Assembly: GCA_016716535.1 (NCBI GenBank)
Contig: JADJWD010000006.1
Location: forward strand, 124,001-188,000
DNA: 64,000 nt
Origin: Betaproteobacteria bacterium
GTDB taxonomy: Bacteria; Pseudomonadota; Gammaproteobacteria; Burkholderiales; Burkholderiaceae_C
Reading direction: 5' to 3'
The translations under genes were made by a program, and so were the position numbers. Below are positions 52,715-61,396 of this stretch, piece by piece. Position 1 is the stretch's first letter. The number at the start of each line of letters is the position of its first letter. Below the pieces are notes generated by a model. It made no database searches, was not told where the DNA came from, and saw nothing but the letters and a program-made list of their open reading frames with translations.

Positions 52715-54379
52715 ATGAAAACACGCTCGTTGGAATCGCTTTCGAAACGTCATCGCCTCGTCTCGACCTGGACCTTTCTGGCGGCCGCCTCGGCGGTGGT
52801 CGCGGCCTGCGGCGGCAGTGGCGGCGGCGACGAGCCCGTGCCGGCGGGGCCGAACCAGACCCCCACCGTCACGCTCGACACCCCGACGGCCGGCGCGAAC
52901 GCGCCGACCAGCCTCGCCCTGTCCGCGTCGGCGACCGACGCCGACGGCACCATCGCGTCGGTGCAGTTCTTCAACGGCAGCACACTGCTCGGTGCCGGCG
53001 TCTTCGACGCGGCCACATCGAAGTACCGGCTGGCATACACCGTGGGCGCCACGCAGCACGGCGACTACGCGATCACCGCCCGCGCCACCGACAACGCCGG
53101 CGCCGAGGCCACCTCGGCGGCGCAGACGGTGACGATCGCTGCCAACGTGCCGCCGGTCGTCGCGGTCACCTCGGACAGCGCGACGCTGCCCGAGAACGCC
53201 ACCACGGGCCCGGTGACGCTCATCGCCACCGCCAGCGACAGCGACGGCATCGCGAAGGTGGAGTTCTTCAACGGCGCACAGAAGATCGGCGGCGACGTCA
53301 CCGCCGCCCCGTACGAGCTGGCGTGGGCCGACGTGGCGCCCGGCAGCTACGAGATCACGGCGCGTGCCACCGACCTGAACGGCATCGTCACCACGAGCGC
53401 CGCGCAGACCCTGGTGGTGAGCCCCAACACCGCCAACCTGTGGGCCAACCTGAGCGCGGCGCAGAAGGGCGGCTTGGCGCTGGCGCCCGACAGCCCGATC
53501 GAGGACGCCGCGATCGACGCGCTGCAACTGATGACCGCCATCGGGGTGACACGCATCAACCCGTCGTTCAACCCGGCGATCGTGCAGGGCGCGCGGCTGC
53601 TGGCCGACCTCACGCCGGCCCCGGGCGCGGCGGTGGCGTGCCCCGGCGGCGGCACCGTGCAGGCGACGGCCCTGCCCAACGGCACGCGGGTGCACGACTA
53701 CGAAAACTGCATCGTCGGCGGCTTCACGTTCTACGGCGGCGCGAACATGGCGCCGTACAGCCACCTCGACCAGAGCGTCACGCCGGCGGTGACGCGGCAG
53801 ATCTCCTCGTCGATCGAGTACGACCCGGCCACCGGCCGCCTGTCAATCTCGGGCCTGAAGATCACCGGCAACGGCGCGCCGCTGCCGGGGGCCGAGACCT
53901 ATCCGCGCAACGCCATTCCGAACACGGTGGTCACCTGCACCGGCACCGGCGCGGCCCGCTCGTGCGTGACCGACATGAACTCCACTCACCTGTGGGGCAA
54001 CGACATCGCGTGGACCGGCTACGGCGCCGGCACGCGCGTGTCACCCGACCCGCTGTACGCCACTGACGACACCTTCACCGTCAACGGCACCTACCGGCCG
54101 TTCTCGGGGGCGCAGCCGGCGCGCAACTACCGCTTCGAGGCGCTGACCAACACCGGCGGCCGCGTCATCGTCTACGGCAACAACGGCTACTCGGTGGTGA
54201 CGCGGCAGGCGCCAGTGAGCCCGGGCGTCGAACGGCTCACCGTCAGGCGCTGGCTGCAGGCCCCGATCACGGTCGGTGGCTTCACCTTCCCGGCCGGGCC
54301 GAGCACGCAAGGGCCGTTCGAGTGCACTGTGGTCGGCGCGGGCACCGCCGGTCAATGGCAGTGCGTGCCGGTCCTCTGA
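52715..54379 (+). CDS. lipoprotein with Ig-like repeats and the same C-terminal domain (paralogue B)
   Basis: 554 residues. The signal peptide ends in the lipobox AVVAAC|GGS. Two Ig-like domains (about 35-230) have the same wording as paralogue A (TVTLDTPTAGANAPTSLALS; DADGTIASVQFFNGSTLLGA). The shared C-terminal domain starts NLWANLSAAQKGGLALAPDS and keeps every landmark: INPSFNPAI, ACPGGG, YENCIVGGFTFYGGAN, GNGAPLPGAETYPRNA, HLWGND, NGYSVVTR and TQGPFECTVV...WQCVP. Two to three fewer Ig units account for the length difference. Repeat-number change after duplication is likely. Both follow the EPS genes, so a role in the matrix or at the cell surface is plausible. Confidence 0.82.
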   Translation: MKTRSLESLSKRHRLVSTWTFLAAASAVVAACGGSGGGDEPVPAGPNQTPTVTLDTPTAGANAPTSLALSASATDADGTIASVQFFNGSTLLGAGVFDAATSKYRLAYTVGATQHGDYAITARATDNAGAEATSAAQTVTIAANVPPVVAVTSDSATLPENATTGPVTLIATASDSDGIAKVEFFNGAQKIGGDVTAAPYELAWADVAPGSYEITARATDLNGIVTTSAAQTLVVSPNTANLWANLSAAQKGGLALAPDSPIEDAAIDALQLMTAIGVTRINPSFNPAIVQGARLLADLTPAPGAAVACPGGGTVQATALPNGTRVHDYENCIVGGFTFYGGANMAPYSHLDQSVTPAVTRQISSSIEYDPATGRLSISGLKITGNGAPLPGAETYPRNAIPNTVVTCTGTGAARSCVTDMNSTHLWGNDIAWTGYGAGTRVSPDPLYATDDTFTVNGTYRPFSGAQPARNYRFEALTNTGGRVIVYGNNGYSVVTRQAPVSPGVERLTVRRWLQAPITVGGFTFPAGPSTQGPFECTVVGAGTAGQWQCVPVL

Positions 54380-54424
54380 TCTGATGCGGGTATCCGCGCG
54401 CCGGCCCCTGGCGTAACTGGCCAC

Positions 54425-54451
54425 GCGGCGGCGGCCGATTGCCGCCGCCGC
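54425..54451. terminator. bidirectional hairpin between convergent genes
   Basis: A perfect 11-bp stem, GCGGCGGCGGC with GCCGCCGCCGC, loop CGATT, lies between the converging paralogue B and GT4 genes. No U tract is present on either strand. Confidence 0.55.
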
Positions 54452-54455
54452 AGGT

Positions 54456-55667
54456 TCAGCGCTTCGGCGGCGCCGCCAGGCAGCCTTCGATGCCTTCGAT
54501 GAAGCGCTGGACCATGTGGTTCAGCGTGTAGCGCTTCGCGTCGCGCGCGGCCGCGGTGCGGATGCGCGAGAGTTCCGCCGGGTCGCCGAACAGTCGCAGC
54601 ACGACGGCGGCGTACGCTCGAGCCTCGGCCGCGACGATGAAGCCGTTCTCGCCCGACACCAGGTACGACACCTCGGGGCCGTGGCGCGCGCCCTCGGTGG
54701 TGATCATCGGCACGCCGGCGCAGAACGCGTCCAGCACGTGCAGGCCGACGGCGCCCGGGCTGAGGTAGACCTGCGCGGTGCGGAACCACGCCGCCTTGTC
54801 GATGCCGCGCTGCACGCCGACCCACTGCAGCCACGGGCGCGTCGCAGCGGCCTCGGTGAGAACGGCGCGGCTCGGTCCGTCGCCGACGACGACCAGCCTG
54901 AACGCGGGCACTTGCGCGTGCACGAGGTCGGCCCCGGCGATGAGCAGGTCGAGCCGCTTGTCCGGATAGAGCGACCCGCAGTAGAGCCCCACCGGTGCGC
55001 CCTCAGGTGCATCGATGCGCGCCCGGCAGGCCCCCAGTTGCTCTGGCGTGACGGCCGCCAGGTCCTGCATGAACTGCTCGTTGTCGATGGCGTTGTCGAG
55101 CACGGTGATGCGCTCGCCGGGGAAGCCGTCGGCGCGCAGGATCGAGCGCGTCGCCTCGGTGTAGGCGAACCACCAGTCGACGCGGTTGACGAACCAGCGC
55201 TTCCACTTCTCGCGCAGGCCCTGCGGCGCGTCGCTTTGCAGGTTGCGGCCGTGTCCCCAGTAGCCCACCTTCTGCCCGCGGCGCACGCCCAGGCGCAGCA
55301 GCCACGGGTAGTTGGAAAGCACCCGGTTCTCCTGGATCAGCACGACCAGGTCGGCGTCGCGCAGCGCGGCCGGAAACGGCTGCCAGATGAGATCGACCCC
55401 GCGCACGCGCAGCGTGCGGTTGTGCATCAGGTCGGCCCACGGCAGGTGCCCGGTGTCCTTCTTGAGCTGCTCGGTGGCCGAGGGCTGCCCGACCACCAGC
55501 CGCACGTCGATGCCGCGCGCGGCGGCCGCCGCGCGCAGGCGATCGAAGAACGCCTGGCGGTAGTGCAGCAGCCGGTGCTGCGTGATGACGACGCGGGCGC
55601 GCACGGGGGGGTGCGCTGATGCAAGCGCCGACGCGGAAGGGTCGAGGGCCGGTTGCGAAGGACTCAC
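54456..55667 (-). CDS. family 4 glycosyltransferase (EPS locus)
   Basis: 403 residues from a GTG at 55667 that overlaps the stop of the upstream acetyltransferase gene (GTGA). A GT-B fold: RVVITQHRLLHYRQAFFDRL, GIDVRLVVGQPSATEQLKKD, VGYWGHGRNLQSDAPQGL, then LDNAIDNEQFMQDL and VGLYCGSLYPDKRLDLLIAG starting the C-terminal Rossmann half. FRLVVVGDGPSRAVLTEAA and the donor-binding E-x7-E-like segment LHVLDAFCAGVPMITTEGARHGPEV follow. The open frame extends further upstream in the wrong context and was cut at the overlap. Donor sugar is not assignable. Confidence 0.88.
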   Translation of the reverse strand: MSPSQPALDPSASALASAHPPVRARVVITQHRLLHYRQAFFDRLRAAAAARGIDVRLVVGQPSATEQLKKDTGHLPWADLMHNRTLRVRGVDLIWQPFPAALRDADLVVLIQENRVLSNYPWLLRLGVRRGQKVGYWGHGRNLQSDAPQGLREKWKRWFVNRVDWWFAYTEATRSILRADGFPGERITVLDNAIDNEQFMQDLAAVTPEQLGACRARIDAPEGAPVGLYCGSLYPDKRLDLLIAGADLVHAQVPAFRLVVVGDGPSRAVLTEAAATRPWLQWVGVQRGIDKAAWFRTAQVYLSPGAVGLHVLDAFCAGVPMITTEGARHGPEVSYLVSGENGFIVAAEARAYAAVVLRLFGDPAELSRIRTAAARDAKRYTLNHMVQRFIEGIEGCLAAPPKR

Positions 55668-56353
55668 GGCGGTCCCGGTTGCACGATCCAATGCTCGAAG
55701 CCTTTCTCGGAGAACTCGAAGCGGCCGCGCTCGATCATCGCCTCGTGCCGGGCGATGTCCTCGGGCGTCTTGAAGCGCGCGCCGATGACAACCGCCGGGT
55801 TGCCGCCGGCGATGCTGTAGGGCGGCACGTCCGCCTTGACGACCGAGCCGGCGGCGACGATGGCGCCGCGGCCGATGCGAACGCCCGACAGCACGACGGC
55901 GCCATAGCCGATCCAGACATCGTCGCCGACGTCGACGCCGTCGCTGCGAAACGGCGACGGGTTGCGCTCGGCGCCGACCCAGTGCCCGAAGCGCACCGGC
56001 ACGCCCGGTGTGCGGAAGTCGTGGTCGCGCCGGCCGACGAAGGCCACGCGGTTGGCGACGATGACGAAGCGGCCGAAGCGACAGTTGGTCTCGATCGTCA
56101 CCTCGTGGCCGAGGTAGCAGTGGTCGCCGATCTCGATGCGCTCGGGCGCCCACAGGCGCGGCCGCGAGCCCACGTGCAGGTCGGTGCCGAAGACACACGC
56201 CGGCGCGCGCGCGCCGCGCAATCGCCATCGCGTGGCCAGGCGGCGCAGCGCGGCCAGGATCGATTTCTTCAACGGATCGAGCCTCTTCTTGGAGGGTGCG
56301 TGGAGTGCGTGATGTGTGCGGAGCGACGAGCGACTCTGTCGCAATCGCCACAT
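55664..56353 (-). CDS. hexapeptide-repeat acyltransferase
   Basis: 229 residues from the ATG at 56353. The centre is left-handed beta-helix sequence: IEIGDHCYLGHEVTIETNCRFG, VDVGDDVWIGYGAVVLSGVRIG, GAIVAAGSVVKADVPPYSIAGG and NPAVVIGARF, as in CatB/NodL/WcaF O-acetyltransferases. RRDHDFRTPGVPV supplies the catalytic His region. It probably acetylates a sugar of the repeat unit or a precursor, with acetyl-CoA. The first 40 residues are basic and not conserved, so the real start might be a TTG further in. It is followed, with a GTGA overlap, by the GT4 gene. Confidence 0.87.
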   Translation of the reverse strand: MWRLRQSRSSLRTHHALHAPSKKRLDPLKKSILAALRRLATRWRLRGARAPACVFGTDLHVGSRPRLWAPERIEIGDHCYLGHEVTIETNCRFGRFVIVANRVAFVGRRDHDFRTPGVPVRFGHWVGAERNPSPFRSDGVDVGDDVWIGYGAVVLSGVRIGRGAIVAAGSVVKADVPPYSIAGGNPAVVIGARFKTPEDIARHEAMIERGRFEFSEKGFEHWIVQPGPP

Positions 56354-56516
56354 CTCGCAACATAACAGACCCTCAGGTCGCGATCTTCCAGCTTCGCGTT
56401 ACGAACGACCGGTGCCCGTTAACAGTTCCAAGCGTCCCATCCACCTCCCCGCCCGTGAGGATTGAGTCCCCCCCGATTGAGGGGGTGCACCACTACTACT
56501 GACGTTGGAGATCTGG

Positions 56517-57932
56517 ATGACTCGAGGACAAGCCCGCAGGAAGAATCGCGCCGCGCTCGCAGCGAGCCTGGCGCTATGCGCTGTGTTGGGAGCCTGCGGC
56601 AGTGGTGAAGAGATCGCCAGTTCCACGGGCACGACCTCCGGCGAACAACCGCCTGCCACTTCGACTTCACCCGAGCCGAGCCCCGCACCGACGACGCCGA
56701 CGTCACCGGCGCCTGCGGACCCGGCTCCCGCCGACCCGGCCCCGGCCAATCAAGGCGCTCAGGCGGCCCCGGCACCTTCGGCCACCAACGTGAGCTGGAC
56801 CCGTTGCGCGTCCGAGGGCGTCAGCGGCGGCGACGTCTGCGAAGTGCCGGGCACCCGCGATGTGCGCTACGGCGTGCCTGGCGCGTACAGCTACAAGCGG
56901 GTCTCGGGCAGCGTGAAGTGCAACGACGCTTCGTTCGGCGCCGGCTTCACGAACTACCAGAACTTCTGCGAGTACAGCTCGTCGCCAGACGCCGCCGCGC
57001 CTGCGCCGACGCCCTCGCCGGCTCCTGCTCCCGCACCGGCCCCAACGCCGGCACCCACGCCGTCGCCCGCGCCCGCGCCCGCGCCCGCCCCGGCGCCGGC
57101 GCCCACGCCGAGCGGCACCGCCATCGGCCCGCGCGTCGCCACGTTCACCGCGTCGGGCCCGATCACGGCCACCAGCGGCCAGGTGATCTCCGGCGTGCGC
57201 ATCCAGAACCCCAACGGCGCGTGCATCGTCATCCCCGCCGGCGTCACCGGGGTCGTCGTGCGCGACTCCGACATCGGACCGTGCCGCGGCAACGGCAACG
57301 TCATCGTCAACGGCTCGGGCGCGACGATCGAACACAACCTGATCCGCGACGGCGGCCGTGGCGTGTACATGCACAACACGACGGGCGGGACGATTCGCAG
57401 GAACAAGTTCCAGGGCACCCACTCGGGCATCTCCTGCGGTCACTCGAACCCCGATTTCTGCAGCCACATCCTCGAGTTCGCCGACGTCACCAACACCACG
57501 GTCGACGGCAACGAGGTGCGCGGCACGACCAACAACGATGCCATCAGCATGTGGCAGACCTCGGGCATGAAGCTCATCAACAACGACATCGACGTGACGG
57601 TGACGCACATCCACGGCGCGGCGTTCACGATGGGCGACTCGCTGTCGGGCAAGCCCGGGCGTGACAACTACATCGCCGGCAACATCGTGCGCCAGCGCAG
57701 CCAGGCCGGCGGGGCGCGGGCGGGCATCTTCGGCTCCGAGGGCAACACGGTGCTCGAGCGCAACTGCTTCGTCAACGGCATGACGGTGATGAACTACTCG
57801 GGCGTCTTCAACGGCATCACGATCCGCAACAACGTGATCAACATGCGCGAGTCGGTGCTGATCGACACCGCCCTGGTCAGCGGCTGGAGCACGAACATCG
57901 ATTCATCGGACTGCTCGCTGGTCCCGCGCTGA
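56517..57932 (+). CDS. beta-helix lipoprotein with a small Cys-containing module and Pro/Ala linkers
   Basis: 471 residues from the ATG at 56517 (GGAG 6 nt upstream). Lipobox AVLGAC|GSG. A Pro/Ser/Thr-rich stretch leads to a compact module (about 96-155) with SWTRCASEGVSGGDVCEVPG, TRDVRYGVPGAYSYK and FCEY, a four-Cys unit of the 'GTR-VRYG' kind found in secreted carbohydrate-active proteins. A Pro/Ala linker of about 45 residues follows. The C-terminal half is a right-handed parallel beta helix: NGSGATIEHNLIRDGGRGVY, TGGTIRRNKFQGTHSG, NTTVDGNEVRGTTNNDAISM, GMKLINNDIDVTVTHI and so on. Such folds are used by polysaccharide lyases, epimerases and hydrolases. Catalytic residues cannot be assigned by eye. 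Confidence 0.82.
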   Translation: MTRGQARRKNRAALAASLALCAVLGACGSGEEIASSTGTTSGEQPPATSTSPEPSPAPTTPTSPAPADPAPADPAPANQGAQAAPAPSATNVSWTRCASEGVSGGDVCEVPGTRDVRYGVPGAYSYKRVSGSVKCNDASFGAGFTNYQNFCEYSSSPDAAAPAPTPSPAPAPAPAPTPAPTPSPAPAPAPAPAPAPTPSGTAIGPRVATFTASGPITATSGQVISGVRIQNPNGACIVIPAGVTGVVVRDSDIGPCRGNGNVIVNGSGATIEHNLIRDGGRGVYMHNTTGGTIRRNKFQGTHSGISCGHSNPDFCSHILEFADVTNTTVDGNEVRGTTNNDAISMWQTSGMKLINNDIDVTVTHIHGAAFTMGDSLSGKPGRDNYIAGNIVRQRSQAGGARAGIFGSEGNTVLERNCFVNGMTVMNYSGVFNGITIRNNVINMRESVLIDTALVSGWSTNIDSSDCSLVPR

Positions 57933-57985
57933 AGCGCCTGATGCGCGCCGCGTGAAGCGGCGCGCGACAAGACGCACGCGATTCG

Positions 57986-58026
57986 CGCTGCCGTCGCCCC
58001 TCGGGGCACGGCAGCGTGTTCTTTTG
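57986..58026 (+). terminator. rho-independent terminator after the beta-helix gene
   Basis: CGCTGCCGT (57986-57994) pairs with ACGGCAGCG (58008-58016), with a further CCCC/GGGG inner stem, and is followed by TGTTCTTTTG. It lies 53 bp after the stop codon. Confidence 0.7.
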
Positions 58027-58078
58027 TGCGCGGCAAAGCATGGCCCTTGTGGCGGCGGCCGCTGCAACAATCGCGCGC

Positions 58079-59260
58079 ATGCCTGCATGGATATTCCGCG
58101 CCTGCCACGCCGCCGTCGCCTGCCTCGCGCTGGCCGGCTGTTCACCGCGCACGCCGGCGCAGCAGGTGCTCTACGAGGGCCCCGGTGTCGCCGTGCCCAC
58201 CGACTTCGGTTGCTGGCACGACACCGGCTACGTCGTGAACTGGCCCAAGCAGGGCGGCCAGGACCTCTATCACGGGCCGGATCCTGCGTTCAAGGTGCGC
58301 GCCAACCGCGTGCGCCTGTACGGCATGGGCGGGCTCGAGTGGAACGCCACCGAGAAGGCGCCCGGCACCTTCGACTGGACGCGCTGGGACGAAGCGCTCG
58401 CCAAGCTGCGCAGCACCGGCGTCAAGCACCTGACGCTCAACGTCTACAACCCGCCGAAGTTCGCGCTGCGCCACAAGCACGAGTACAGCAAGTGGGAGAT
58501 GCAGCTGCCGCTGGAACGCGCGATGCTCGACCGCTGGCTCAGCGCGGTGACGCAGCGCTACCCCGAGATCGACGCGATCGAGGTGGCCAACGAGGTGTTC
58601 GCGCCCGGCATCGGCTCGGGCGTCAGCAGTTTTGTCGGCACCTCGGATGAGCTGGCGACGCTCGCCGACTGGGTGCTCGACTGGCGCCGCCGCACCGGCT
58701 GGACAGGCCAGGTCTGGGCGCCGTCGATCCCTGGCTTCAGCGACAACATCCCGGCCATGCTCGACTGGCTGCGCAAGTACCCGCGCGCCAAGGAGTTCGA
58801 CGCCTTCCCGCTGCACCTGTACCACCTGATGCCCGAGCACGTGGGCAAGCGCCAGGGCAAGGAGACCGTGTACTCGGCGCTGGTCGAGTTCCGCGAGGGC
58901 CTGGCGGCGCTCGGCCTCGGGCCGATGATCGACTCGGAGAAGGGCTTCCAGCCCGGCACGGTGCGCGAGGGCACGCTGTTCAACTACGCCGTCGCCTCGC
59001 TGCTGCAGGGTGTGCAGCTGACCTGCTACTTCTTCCTCGGCAGCTACGGCAACGACGAGACGAACCTCGGCCAGCCGTTCCGCAATGCGTGGGCGAAGGA
59101 GGATCTCGAAGCGGTGGCCGACTTGGCCGGGCGCGTCATCACGAAGGTCGTCACGACGCCCGCCGGCCGCTGGCAGGTGACCTCGGTGCCCGCCGCGGCC
59201 GGCGCGGCGCGCCCCGCGGCCAGCAGCCCGGTGCCTTCGAAGCCGGCCGTCGGCCGATAA
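58079..59260 (+). CDS. glycoside-hydrolase-like lipoprotein (clan GH-A TIM barrel)
   Basis: 393 residues from the ATG at 58079. The signal peptide ends in the lipobox CLALAGC|SPR. The mature part is TIM-barrel-like: VRANRVRLYGMGGLEWNATE, GTFDWTRWDEALAKLRSTGV, LTLNVYNPPKFALRHKHEYS, then AIEVANEVFAPGIGSG, whose Asn-Glu pair is the clan GH-A acid/base, and LGPMIDSEKGFQPGTVRE near 285, whose Glu could be the nucleophile. WAPSIPGFSDNIPAMLDWL and DAFPLHLYHLMPEHV fill the strands between. It resembles GH39/GH5-type enzymes but I cannot place the family. In an EPS locus it could trim or release the polymer at the cell surface. Confidence 0.78.
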   Translation: MPAWIFRACHAAVACLALAGCSPRTPAQQVLYEGPGVAVPTDFGCWHDTGYVVNWPKQGGQDLYHGPDPAFKVRANRVRLYGMGGLEWNATEKAPGTFDWTRWDEALAKLRSTGVKHLTLNVYNPPKFALRHKHEYSKWEMQLPLERAMLDRWLSAVTQRYPEIDAIEVANEVFAPGIGSGVSSFVGTSDELATLADWVLDWRRRTGWTGQVWAPSIPGFSDNIPAMLDWLRKYPRAKEFDAFPLHLYHLMPEHVGKRQGKETVYSALVEFREGLAALGLGPMIDSEKGFQPGTVREGTLFNYAVASLLQGVQLTCYFFLGSYGNDETNLGQPFRNAWAKEDLEAVADLAGRVITKVVTTPAGRWQVTSVPAAAGAARPAASSPVPSKPAVGR

Positions 59261-59263
59261 GAG

Positions 59264-59285
59264 CGCTGCCGCGAAGGCGGCAGCG
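59264..59285. terminator. bidirectional hairpin between convergent genes
   Basis: CGCTGCCGC pairs with GCGGCAGCG across a GAAG tetraloop, just after the GH-like gene and before the end of the convergent WecB-family gene. Confidence 0.55.
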
Positions 59286-59300
59286 ACCGGCTTGCTCGAA

Positions 59301-60113
59301 TCAGCCCGAACTGCGCGGCCGCGGCAGGAAGCGCAGCGAGCGCAGCCCGTGCCAGGCGGACTCGAGCACGAAGACGAACGAGCGCCAGTAGCGCGGCGCG
59401 CGCAGCTTAGGCTCGCGCAGCAGCCGGAAGATCCACTCGACGCCGAGGCGGCGCGCCAGCGGCGGTGCCCACGGCACGGCGCCGGAGTGGTAGTCGAACG
59501 CCGCGCCGACCCCCACCATCCAGGGCGCGCGCACGCGGTGCAGGTGCTCCTGGATCCAGCGCTCCTGCTTGGGCAGGCTCAGGCCCACCCAGACGATGTC
59601 GGGGCGCGTCTCGTTGATCATCTCGACGATGCGCTCGTCTTCTTCGGGCGACAGGGCGCGGAACGGCGGGCTGTAGGTGCCGCAGACGACGAGCCCGGGG
59701 TAGCGCTCACCGAGGCGGCGCGCCATCTCTTCGGGCACGCCGGGCTTGCCGCCGTAGAAGAAGTGCCGCCAGCCGTGCGCGCGGCCCTGGTCGGAGGCGG
59801 CCAGTTGCAGATACGGGCCCGTGAAACGCTCGATGCGATGCCCCCAGGCCCAGCCTGCGACGACGACGCCGACGCCGTCGCACAGCGAGAAGTCCGCCTC
59901 GCGGATGTAGCGGCCCAGCCACTCGGCGCGCAGGCCCTGGTACATCGTCTCCGTGTTGGTGATGGCGATGACGTGGCCCGGTTCGCGCGCTGCGATGACC
60001 TCGGCCATGCGCTGCATCACCTGCGGCTGCGACTGCAGGCTCACCGGCAGGCCCATGATCATCGCGGGCGCGGGGCCGGGGTTCGAAGAAGGCGTCGTGG
60101 ACATGCCGGACAT
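59301..60113 (-). CDS. WecB/TagA/CpsF-family glycosyltransferase (GT26)
   Basis: 270 residues from an ATG at 60113 (a second ATG at 60104 is possible). GT26 blocks are AMIMGLPVSLQSQPQVMQRM, HVIAITNTETMYQGLRAEWL (the Thr-Asn-x-Glu variant of the donor loop), FSLCDGVGVVVAGWAWGHRI with the catalytic Asp, HFFYGGKPGVPEEMARRL, PDIVWVGLSLPKQERWIQEH and GVGAAFDYHSGAVPWAPPLA. The final RLGVEWIFRLLREPKLRAPRYW is the membrane-binding tail typical of the family. It transfers a sugar (often ManNAc, ManNAcA or glucuronic acid) to a lipid-linked acceptor. It is the last gene of the minus-strand EPS block. Confidence 0.9.
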   Translation of the reverse strand: MSGMSTTPSSNPGPAPAMIMGLPVSLQSQPQVMQRMAEVIAAREPGHVIAITNTETMYQGLRAEWLGRYIREADFSLCDGVGVVVAGWAWGHRIERFTGPYLQLAASDQGRAHGWRHFFYGGKPGVPEEMARRLGERYPGLVVCGTYSPPFRALSPEEDERIVEMINETRPDIVWVGLSLPKQERWIQEHLHRVRAPWMVGVGAAFDYHSGAVPWAPPLARRLGVEWIFRLLREPKLRAPRYWRSFVFVLESAWHGLRSLRFLPRPRSSG

Positions 60114-60141
60114 CTCGTGACAGTGCGCGCGGTTCGCCGCG

Positions 60142-61377
60142 TCAGGCGGCCGGCACGACATCGGGCTGCACCTGCGGCGCGCGCAGCACGTCGCCGTACA
60201 GGGCGAGGTAGCGATCGATCACTTCGTCGGCCGAGAACAACGTGCGCGATCTCGCGCAGGCCGCGCTCGACAGGGCCTGCCACCGCGCGCGGTCGGCCGC
60301 CAGTTGCACGATGGCCTGCGCGATCGAGGCCGGGTCGCGCACGTCGACGAGCACGCCAGCCTTGCCGCCGTCGAGCTGCCAGGCGACGCCGGAGGTCTTG
60401 GCGCCGGCGATGACCGCCAGGCCGACGGCCATTGCCTCGGCGATCGCCATGCTGCACGCCTCGAGCAACGACGGGTGCAGCAGCGCCATGCTCGTGCGCA
60501 GATGCGCAACGAGTTCGGCCTGCGCGACCGGGCCCTTGAACTGCACGCCTTCTGCGAAGCCGCGGGCCATGGCCCAGCGCTGCGCCGGGCCGCCTTCCTG
60601 ATAGTCGGCGCCGAGGCACGTCAGCTTCAGCGCCGGGTCGCTGCGTCGGGCGAGCGCGAACGCCTCGAGCGCGCGCTCGCCGTTCTTCAGCTTGATCCAG
60701 CCGTTGTTGACCATCACCAGTGTCTTGCTGTCGAACGCCTGCGGCTCGCAGGGCCCGGCCTGCAGGATCGGGCCGGACAGCGGATTGGCGACCACGTCGA
60801 TCGGCGTGCGCGTCAGCGAGCGCAGGTCGCGCTCGAGGTCGGGCGACACGGCGGTGAGGTGTTGGCACCGGCGCAGCACGCGGCGCGCCATGAAGTAGCG
60901 CGCCAGCCGATAAAGGTGCGGGAAGTAGCGCAGCACCTCCGCCGGTGAATCGTGCGCGGTGACCAGCGTCGGGTAGCCCGAATCGAGCGCCGCCCACGCG
61001 AACTCGTAGGTCCAGTGCGCGTGGACGATGTCGGGCCTGAAGTCGTCGATCGCCCTCAGCAGGCAGGCGCGCTCGAAGGCGAAGAAGTCCACCGCGCGCC
61101 CGCGCCGGCCGCCACTGGAACGAAACGAGCGCGGCCGCTGCGGGCAGTAGTACGCGTCGATGCCGGGGCCGCGGAAGATGCGGAACGGCTCGAGCTCGTC
61201 GACGGGCGTGTAGTAATCGGTCGAGATTGCGGCGACGCGGTGCCCGCGATCGACGAGCCCCTTGGCCAGCGCCGTCATCAACGGCGCGCCCGGGTAGCCG
61301 GGCGGCAGCGGCGCCGGGAAGTTCAGGCCGGCAGACAACGATGGCCCGCTGAAGGGCCCGACGAGCGCGACGCGCAC
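60142..61377 (-). CDS. family 4 glycosyltransferase
   Basis: 411 residues from a GTG at 61377 that has GGAG 6 nt upstream; its start codon lies 20 bp after the GMC gene stop. Earlier in-frame starts would overlap that gene. GT-B: VRVALVGPFSGPSLSAGLNF, HRVAAISTDYYTPVDELEPF, IVHAHWTYEFAWAALDSGYP, TLVTAHDSPAEVLRYFPHLY, LTAVSPDLERDLRSLT, then LVMVNNGWIKLKNGERALEA and the donor site MALLHPSLLEACSMAIAEAMAVGLAVIAG, with the E-x7-E motif. It adds one sugar of the repeat unit on the cytoplasmic side. Confidence 0.9.
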   Translation of the reverse strand: MRVALVGPFSGPSLSAGLNFPAPLPPGYPGAPLMTALAKGLVDRGHRVAAISTDYYTPVDELEPFRIFRGPGIDAYYCPQRPRSFRSSGGRRGRAVDFFAFERACLLRAIDDFRPDIVHAHWTYEFAWAALDSGYPTLVTAHDSPAEVLRYFPHLYRLARYFMARRVLRRCQHLTAVSPDLERDLRSLTRTPIDVVANPLSGPILQAGPCEPQAFDSKTLVMVNNGWIKLKNGERALEAFALARRSDPALKLTCLGADYQEGGPAQRWAMARGFAEGVQFKGPVAQAELVAHLRTSMALLHPSLLEACSMAIAEAMAVGLAVIAGAKTSGVAWQLDGGKAGVLVDVRDPASIAQAIVQLAADRARWQALSSAACARSRTLFSADEVIDRYLALYGDVLRAPQVQPDVVPAA

Positions 61378-61396
61378 TTTCGGCTCCGGCAAGCGC

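Noticed and set aside
48863..53764. A 1633-codon open frame on the minus strand
   Set aside because: It is antisense to the AsnB-type gene, the methyltransferase and the two Ig-like lipoproteins, all of which have clear family residues. Its translation is Arg/Gly/Ala/Val-rich with no motif; such frames are common at this GC content.
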